The position numbers were made by a program, and so were the translations under genes. The notes beneath the pieces were generated by a model. It did no database searches and was not told the origin of the DNA. It saw only the letters and a list, made by a program, of their open reading frames with translations. Shown here piece by piece: positions 57,480 to 64,000 of a stretch of DNA of 64,000 nucleotides. Each line of letters starts with the position of its first letter. Position 1 is the first letter of the stretch. Source of the stretch: Lichenostomus cassidix (lineage: Eukaryota > Chordata > Aves > Passeriformes > Meliphagidae). The DNA lies in NCBI GenBank assembly GCA_008360975.2, contig CM039196.1, positions 10,582,263 to 10,646,262 on the forward strand. The letters are read 5' to 3'.

Positions 57480-57810
57480 TCCTCCCCTCCCACACCCATT
57501 TATCAAACACGTATGCACAAACTGCAGGCAATAAATATTTAATGTGGCCCGGGTCTGAAGAGATGTGTTATTTTATTTGAAAATCTCCACACAGGCGTGC
57601 ATCCCCAAAAGGAGCCTGGGATACAGCGGTGCCAAAGAGCACCTGGGAATAAACACAGTAAAGGCCATAAACGCTCTCGTGAAATGATATAAGCTAAATC
57701 CTGGGAGTTAACCTGCTGCACTGGCAGCATGACCAGGCATTCATCCACCCAATTTCCTTCGGCAACGTGGTGTGTAAATGCGCCATTATGAAGCTTCAAA
57801 ATGAATCCGC
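57480..57810. promoter_or_regulatory. Candidate intronic conserved element
   Basis: About 330 bp containing GGCAATAAATATTTAATGTG, TGTTATTTTATTTG, GGCCATAAACGCTCTCG, GTGTAAATGCGCCATTATG and AATGAATCCGCACG. Unusual retention of isolated CpGs next to AT-rich motifs suggests constraint. Confidence 0.4.
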
Positions 57811-58559
57811 ACGTCTGGCGCTCGGTGCTTTCCCTCCCGCTCTCCCTCCTGCCCCTCCTGAGCTGGAGCTGTGCAAACAAACAAACAAACCTGAGCACAG
57901 CACGGGGAGTCTCAGCTCTAGGGATGCTGGGAGCAGCAGGAGCACACTGGGGGTGCCAGAGGTGCTGCTGGAAGGGGGTAAGGGGGACAGGGATGCTCGA
58001 GATGTCAGCAGTTGGGTGAAGGGAGAGGGAATGGGAGCTCCTGAGCTAGGGAGATGCCCACTGTGCTAGGAAAAATGGGAGATAGGAACCTTGGGCATGC
58101 TCCAATCTCTCTCTCTCTCCATAAAAAACATCTAGGGCAGGGTCTGGGGCAGCAGAATATTTGCTGAAGGAACATGAGCAGAGGGTTTGCCCAAAGGGAT
58201 GTCTCAGCCTGTGAACTCACACCCAACGTGTCCCTTTTGCCACCCAAGGCACAGGAGGAGCCAGGAAGTGCCACAGGAGCAGGATGGCTCTGGCTTGAGG
58301 CTCCCAGGGAAGCTGTGCCTGGGCAGAGCTGAGAGAATTTGGCTCTTCCTTCCTCCTCAGCTCAGAGCAGTCCAAACCCCCCATGCTAGGAGAGGTGTGG
58401 AGGCACTGCAGACCTGATCCAGATCCAGAACAGCGCTGACCACCAGCACCTCCCCGGGGCTTCCAGAGGGATGGATCCCGGGAATGGGGTGGCTGGAGGG
58501 CTGAGGGAGGCCGAGGGGCACAGGGCTGACCCCAGTGGGGCCGTGCAGTGGAACATGGC

Positions 58560-58760
58560 CCCCCCACGGCGGCGCTAATTGGAAAGCACAACACAGCAAT
58601 TACCAGCCGGGGAGCTGCGAATGAAGTGCAGAGCTCCGGCCTTTAATGTTCTCCTCTCCGGTGCCAGGCACAGGCTCACACCTCTCTTTTCCAATTATTT
58701 CTTCGGGATTTGGGGGGAGAGAGAGGCGCAGGCAGAAGGAAAACCCAATTACCCCCTGCA
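58560..58760. promoter_or_regulatory. Candidate intronic conserved element
   Basis: GGCGGCGCTAATTGG, CAGCAATTACCAGCC, GCCTTTAATGTTC, TTTTCCAATTATTTC and ACCCAATTACCCCC: five AATTA/TAATT cores in 200 bp. Confidence 0.4.
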
Positions 58761-60149
58761 GTGGCAGGCTGCTGGTGCCCAGGGAAGCCGGAGGGAAGCC
58801 AGGTGCTGACGTGTTTGCTGCCACTGCAGCTGCAGCCACCATGGCCAGGTTTGTGCCAGGGACAGGCACAGCAGTGGGGATGGCAGGAGGAACAGGATGA
58901 AACTCGGCACCCAAATGACCCCAGAGCATAAGGACAAGGCAGGGAAGAAAGCAGCTTTTCCATAAGATGGCACTGAGCTGATTGAGAATGTTCTCCCCGG
59001 GGTTGGGATGGCTGCATTCCTGCCAGGACACCCCAAAGCTCCTGCTGGCACCTCAGCAGGGTGGGATTTCACCTGGAACCAGGTGTGCAGCAACCCCAAA
59101 TCTCTGGTGAAACAACCCCCCGTGGAGCTGCTCACAATGAATGCAGGAAGGTTAGAGGAGGCCAAAAGCAGAGGGTTTTGTCCCAGAGAAGTGCAGAGCC
59201 TCTGGGTAGCTGCCCTGCCCATGGCTGCTCCATCCTCTGCCACAGATCCAAGGAAAATGGAGTCCCAACCAACAGCTGATCCCTGCAATCCCACGTGCGA
59301 TCAGGCCCAGGAGAGGAGGGCAGAGGTGTGGAGGATGTGGCTGTGCCTGGGCTGCCCTGTCCCTGCAGGCCCTGCCAGCCAGGCTGGCACATCCCAAACT
59401 CACACCTCGCTCTCCGCGGCTTGGCACCTTCTGCTGCTGGCTGGGAGGGATGGCAAACACTGCCTCAGCAAACACTGCAGCTCCTCGTTCCTAAATGAGA
59501 ACCTTTGTTTTGTGCCCAGCCAGCTTTGCTGAGGAATCAGAACAAGCCCGTGCTGGCCCTGGCAGAGTGATGATCCACAGGGCTGCAGAACAGAGAAAAC
59601 TACAAACTCACTCCCTTGGCGAGTCACCCATTCCAAGCTCAGCAGAAACGCAGGGAACATCCCAGAGATGCCAGAAGGGACATTCCCTCCCCCCCTCCCT
59701 CCCTCCCAGCCAGCAGAGATCCAGCATTTCTCCATGGCATTGCTGGCTCCCAGCTCCTTTGGCAGCTTCCCTGGCTGAGCACAAGGAGGAGAAGGAGATC
59801 TCTCCTCCTCACTGCAAGCTGGCTGCAGGTCAGAGGGACATCACTCCTTGGGATTGTAATTCTATCCTTCTGGCACAGGCCAGCTGGGAGGCAAGGCCTG
59901 TGCCTGCTAATTATAGGACATTATATTGCTATTAAACAGCACATTCCAGCTCGGGAGACAACACACAGCTTGCTGGGCTCAGCCTGTGCACCAGGAGGTG
60001 TCTGCACATCCTCCAGCAACAGCCCAGAGGCCATGGCACAGAGGGGACAGGGATACAGGTGGGCTCCAGAAAACCTCTGCCCTGCCTTTCCTTCTCCCCT
60101 GGTCTCCAGAAAACCCCACAGCCTCAGGCAGCTGTGACAATGGGACATT

Positions 60150-60300
60150 TTCTACTGTCCCAGGTTGCTCCAAGCTCTGTCCAGCCTGGCCTTGGACACT
60201 GCCAGGGATCCAGGGGCAGCCACAGCTGCTCTGGGCAACCTGTGCCAGGGCCTCACCATCCTCCCAGGGAACAATTCCTTCCTAAGTAAGGAATTTCTTC
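60150..60300 (-). mobile_element. CR1 LINE 3' fragment, antisense
   Basis: GTCCCAGGTTGCTCCAAGC, CCAGCCTGGCCTTGGACACTG, CCAGGGATCCAGGGGCAGCC, GGCAACCTGTGCCAGGGCCT and CCCAGGGAACAATTCCTTCC are the reverse complement of CR1, very similar to the copy at 32160. Confidence 0.92.
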
Positions 60301-61119
60301 CTAAAAAATTGCAGAGCTGATCAAGGGCTCTCGGGTTGCTGAGTTCTGCAGAGCAAAGCACAACTGACACCACAAATCCATGGGATGGCTGGAGACACAA
60401 ACCACTGTCCACTGCCAGAAGAGCAGAACTTCTTGGAAAACAACCCCAAAAATCCCCTCAGTGTTCCACTGATGTGCACAGAGGTCCCACTGCACAATGT
60501 CAGTCCTAAATTCCTCTCTCTGCTTTATATTCCTTCAAGAAATACTATATTCCTCCAACAAACCAGCAACAACACGTTGAAAAACTGATGCTGAAAACCT
60601 TGATCAAGGCTGCCAACCTTCTCTGGGTTGCCATTCACTGCCACCATCTCCTCCTCCTCCTCTCCTGTCCTGCCTTCCCCTCCCCAGCCCTGCTGGCAGC
60701 CCCAGGCCGCAGCTCAGGCGTGACTTCTCATCCCAAATGGCTCTGGGCAGGGATGATGTGTCCAAAAGAGACACAAGTCCTTCCCTCCCCTCCCTGCACA
60801 GCCTCAGCCCCGGGAGAATTCACTCCAACCCTTCATTTTATTCTTTTTTTCCCCTCTCACCCCCAACCAGCAAACCACAGCCCTGCCGCTCTCTCCCTCT
60901 GCACCCATTTACTGATTAGAAGGGAGAGGGCAAAAAAAAAAAAAATAAAATACAATAACGGTCCTTTTTTTCCTTTCTTCCTCCTTTAGGAAGGCAGGAC
61001 CCTGGCAAATGGTTTTGCCCCTGGGCTGAGCCATGGCCAGTTCCACCCCCTGCAGGAGGGAGTTAATGGAATCCGCAGCAGAAGGTGCCTCCCGCCTCCC
61101 GCTCCAGGACTTCAGCTGA

Positions 61120-61400
61120 CTCCAGGACGGCTAATCCCATTACAAGAAAATAACGTGGATAATTCAAGCTAATGAAATCGTTACAAGAATGTGGACAGCC
61201 AGGGGTGGACATTCAGAGCCAATTTAACACTCCTTGGTGTTGTTATCCCCAGCGCAGGAAATATCTGAAAGGAGGAAGGGAAAGGGGAAGGAGGGAGGGA
61301 AAAAAGGTTTCCTCTCCTTGTTAGCTTAAATCCTGTTAGAGAGTTCAGGAATTAATCTGGCACCTATCTCCCCTATTACCATCATCATCATCAATAATGG
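61120..61400. promoter_or_regulatory. Candidate intronic conserved element
   Basis: GGCTAATCCCATTAC (OTX/PITX-like TAATCC), GTGGATAATTCAAGCTAATG, GCCAATTTAACACTCC and GTTAGCTTAAATCC, then a (CAT)n run and CAATAATGG. Confidence 0.4.
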
Positions 61401-62329
61401 CTCCTTGGTCACCTCTGGAAATCAGCAGATGAAGGAACAGCAAGGCAAGGTGGGAGGGAAATCTCTGGATTCCAGAGCCAAATCAAACTGTGGTTCCTCC
61501 AGCTCTGCTGGAACCTTGGCTTGAGGGATTTAACAGCAGAGCAGGTGTCCCAGGGGACCTCCAGGCCACAGCTGAGGTGACAGCAGCAAGCAGGACAACT
61601 GATCCTTCACCCCATGCTGGACAATCAAACCACCTGCACAATCCATGTGAAAAGCCAGCAGGACACAGCCATGCCTTTCCCACGTGGATCATCAGTTTTT
61701 CCAGCTCCCTCTCCTCTCTTCTCATCTTTGTTCAGAGACCTCTGGATCTGCTGCTGCAGCAAAAGCAGGTTTTGCCTTGTGGGATTCCTTTTTCCATGCC
61801 AGCCTGGTGCTGCTGGGAAAAGCACTGCTGCCTGCTCCAAGCCATGGATCCCATCCTGAATTTTCTGGCAAAGATCTGTCCCTGCTGTCACAGCCTCCTG
61901 GGCACGTCCAAAGCCAGGCACTGACGTGTCCCCCACACTCCCTGCAATAACAGTGGTGCCTGGAATAATAGCCAGGAGCTCCACGAGATCCATTAAAAAA
62001 CAGTCCTGGAGAAAGTGATCCAGCTTTTGGATTGCCCTCATTTCCCACGGAACACTCCGAGCTGAGTTCTTCCTGGATTTATCCAATTTTGGCACACATC
62101 TTCAGAAATTCTTTAGATGCCCAACAGCACAACCACTGCAAGTGCCAAGGACTACATGGACGTGGATGTGCTCCTTCCAAGGAGCTGGGAATTTCCCCCC
62201 AAATCCCATTTTTTGGTGGGCAGTGGCAAAGCAGGACCAGAGCTTTGGCCCATCTCCTCAAGATGCTGGATCAGGCTGCTTTCCCATCACTTAACAGGCT
62301 TGTTTAAAAACACAGCAAAACATTTTATC

Positions 62330-62600
62330 CCCTCTCGATTTATTTTCCTTAACAGTTGCTTATGAGGGACCTTATCAAAAGCGTTCTGAAATTCCAAGTA
62401 AATGAGTCATTAGGCAGGTTTTCAGAACAGTAATTAGGCCACTCCATGCCCCTGATGTATTATTTACCTGAGAAGATCTACATAATTAGGGCTCTTCTTT
62501 ATAACTGGTATTACACACACTAAATTCTCCTCCAGTCTATCGTGTAATTACGCAATTAGACCTCGCACTAAACACAAACCAATCCTGAAAACCAAGCAGA
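62330..62600. promoter_or_regulatory. Candidate intronic conserved element overlapping an ancient LINE
   Basis: AT-rich, with GTAAATGAGTCATTAGG, CAGTAATTAGGCC, ATGTATTATTTACC, CATAATTAGGGC and GTGTAATTACGCAATTAGACC. Its left end is derived from a LINE reverse transcriptase (62347-62400). Confidence 0.45.
62347..62400 (-). mobile_element. Ancient CR1/L2/L3-type LINE reverse transcriptase remnant
   Basis: The minus strand encodes YLEFQNAFDKVPHKQLLR without a stop. This matches the LDFxKAFDxVPHxxLL block found in reverse transcriptases of CR1, L2 and L3 LINEs. Only about 54 bp are clear, with no sign of a full element. Its survival in frame within an AT-rich candidate element is unusual. Confidence 0.7.
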
Positions 62601-64000
62601 AAGGGGAGAAAAAAAAAAAAAACCCCAAGCCCACAACAGTAATTATTATTTTTTAAATCCTCCATCAGCAGCACAGCAGCAAGTCTTAAAATTTTAATAT
62701 CCCTCCACTTAAAGTCGTTCTTAACCAGGTGCTGCAAGCAGGTTTGGTTTCTTAATTTTGCTGCATTTCATCTGACTTTGGGAGGTTTTCATGTCGGGAG
62801 AGATTGGGTTTAAGAGGTGGGAAAAGGGGCTTTTCCCAGATTTTCCATGCTGGTGGGAGCAGCGCTGTGTCCTTGCAGCTCCTCCCAATCCCTGATTATT
62901 TCTCCACAGCTCCCGGAGGCAGCCAGGTACAGCTGCTGTGGTGTGACCGTCACACTCATTCCACCCCCAGAGCTGGAATTTCAGCGTGGAGGAAAGGAAT
63001 GAGATCCCCTGGAGCACCTGCAGCAGGGGGTGGGATGTGCAGAGCTCCACCCAGCAGCCTCAGCATGGAGGGGTGGATGTGGTCAGCTCCTCATCTGTTC
63101 CCATCTTCCTCCTGCTCTGACTGCCCAGTGACATCCCAGGATATCCCTTCCCATGGGGAATCACACATTTCCTGCTCCTTGCTGCTTGACAACCCCCTGC
63201 TATTGGGATGGGGATGTTTTTTTAATCCACCTCTTGCCCTAAACCCAGTTGAGAGTGGGTGAGATCAAGGAAAAGCACCCAGAACTCCCCAACACCTCCT
63301 GGAGAAGTTACCTGTCAATTACCCACATTTATCTCCATGCTTGTAAAGATAATAATGATTCACTGGTTGGATAAAGCAGGAACATTTCCTCCTGAAATCT
63401 GACACCTCAGTGCTCACAATTCCCACTTCCCAAGGCACAGGGGAAGGTGCAGAGCTGGCACAGGGAACACCACAAAAGCTGTAAGAAGCGCCAGGTTTAA
63501 GCAGCACAGCTGGATTTGAACTCTGACAGGAGTTTGGGAGTTCATCCCAAAAGAGTTTGAGCTGCTGACTCAGAGAATTTAAAGATAACTGGTGACTGTG
63601 GGATGGAAGAAGCCATCCCAAACCAGGATAGAGGTGGAAAATCCCACTTGAATATTATTCTCCTGGGCCATCTTGCAGAGCTCTGAGTGGTTCTGGTCAC
63701 AGCAGGGCTCTTGTCCCCTGTGCTGCTCTCAAATTCCCTATCCAACATCTTCCTTCTTAATCCTACTAGAATTACTATTTTTTTAATTTTTTTTTTTTTT
63801 TGCTGGGGGAGACAAAAGACATTCCAGTCTGGTGGAGAAAGAACCACCTCTATCAGGACATGAGAGAGGACAACTTCCTCCCCCCTTGGACCACACCTGG
63901 ACCAAACCACCCTCCCTGGCAGCATCCCTGAGAAAACCAAACCCCAGCAGCCATAACCCCTTATATCCCAAACCTCCTGTACCCTCAATCCCTGCACAGC

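Larger units (their letters stand above)
45198..64000 (-). other. RBM19: RBM19 gene body, 3' portion (partial)
   Basis: This is the 3' part of RBM19 (RNA-binding motif protein 19, the vertebrate counterpart of yeast Mrd1), transcribed leftwards. The family protein has six RRM domains, sits in the nucleolus and works in small-subunit pre-rRNA processing. Three exons were recognised from their translations, which match the RRM6-to-C-terminus stretch of vertebrate RBM19 as I remember it (for example the segments RGFGFVDF and CHSTHLYGRRLVLEWAD). Splice sites and phases agree across all three. RRMs 1 to 5, the start of RRM6 and the promoter are not in the window. The coordinates run from the stop codon to the window edge; the 3' UTR extends further left by an unknown amount. 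Confidence 0.95.
56622..64000 (-). other. RBM19: RBM19 upstream intron (partial)
   Basis: Sequence upstream of the first recognised exon. The missing exon should encode the RNP2 strand of RRM6 and end in AG to complete a serine codon. I searched the minus strand to 64000 for an IL-V-R-N-I-P-F-type segment and found none, so the intron probably continues past the window. It contains candidate non-coding elements (57480-57810, 58560-58760, 61120-61400, 62330-62600) and an antisense CR1 fragment (60150-60300). The stretches 56630-57470, 58770-60140, 60310-61110 and 62610-64000 hold nothing I recognise beyond short A or T runs. Confidence 0.75.

Noticed and set aside
62459..62520. Possible upstream RBM19 exon ending CTTCTCAG before GTAAAT on the minus strand
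   Set aside because: The donor and phase fit, but the translation (KKSPNYVDLL) does not resemble the RNP2 strand of RRM6.
1..64000. Bacterial-type systems, operons, phage or plasmid genes
   Set aside because: Split RBM19 exons, CR1 LINEs and microsatellites show vertebrate nuclear DNA; no prokaryotic coding pattern exists.
1..64000. tRNA, rRNA, snRNA or microRNA genes
   Set aside because: I saw no A/B-box pair with a cloverleaf, no rRNA segments and no convincing hairpin precursor; a covariance-model search would be decisive.

Overview
The window is vertebrate nuclear DNA, almost certainly from a bird. Several truncated CR1 LINE 3' ends are present, in the form typical of avian genomes. The sequence is GC-rich and full of minisatellites, as on a bird microchromosome. 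A passerine is plausible but not proven. There is no bacterial gene organisation, and nearly all long open frames are by-products of GC-rich DNA or tandem repeats.

One protein-coding gene can be supported: the 3' end of RBM19, a six-RRM nucleolar RNA-binding protein needed for small-subunit rRNA processing. It lies on the minus strand. Three coding exons are visible: 56516-56621 and 50861-50981, which together carry most of RRM6 including its RNP1 motif, and 45198-45289, which holds a Lys/Arg-rich segment, an acidic C-terminus and the stop codon. All three junctions have consensus GT/AG sites and consistent phases. Earlier exons were not found up to base 64000 and presumably lie beyond the window.

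Bases 1 to about 45,000 lie beyond the RBM19 3' end. In human this side of RBM19 faces LHX5, with TBX5 on the other side. This 45 kb holds no recognisable gene. It contains AT-rich islands with many homeodomain, GATA, octamer and RFX-type motifs, set in GC-rich repeat-laden DNA. These islands are candidate conserved non-coding elements of a developmental regulatory desert. That reading is inference from composition and motif content; no alignment could be run. Similar islands occur in the RBM19 introns.

Repeats are abundant. They include CR1 fragments on both strands, a (GATGAG)n block of about 480 bp, a GGAA microsatellite, two CCCAT arrays, minisatellites with units from 8 to 94 bp, an AT microsatellite, a 1.1 kb polypyrimidine tract, and an unidentified interspersed repeat present twice at the left end. 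The most striking observation is a 72-bp tandem triplication that has copied the splice acceptor and first 38 bases of the penultimate RBM19 coding exon, leaving two nearly identical decoy acceptors just upstream of the real one.
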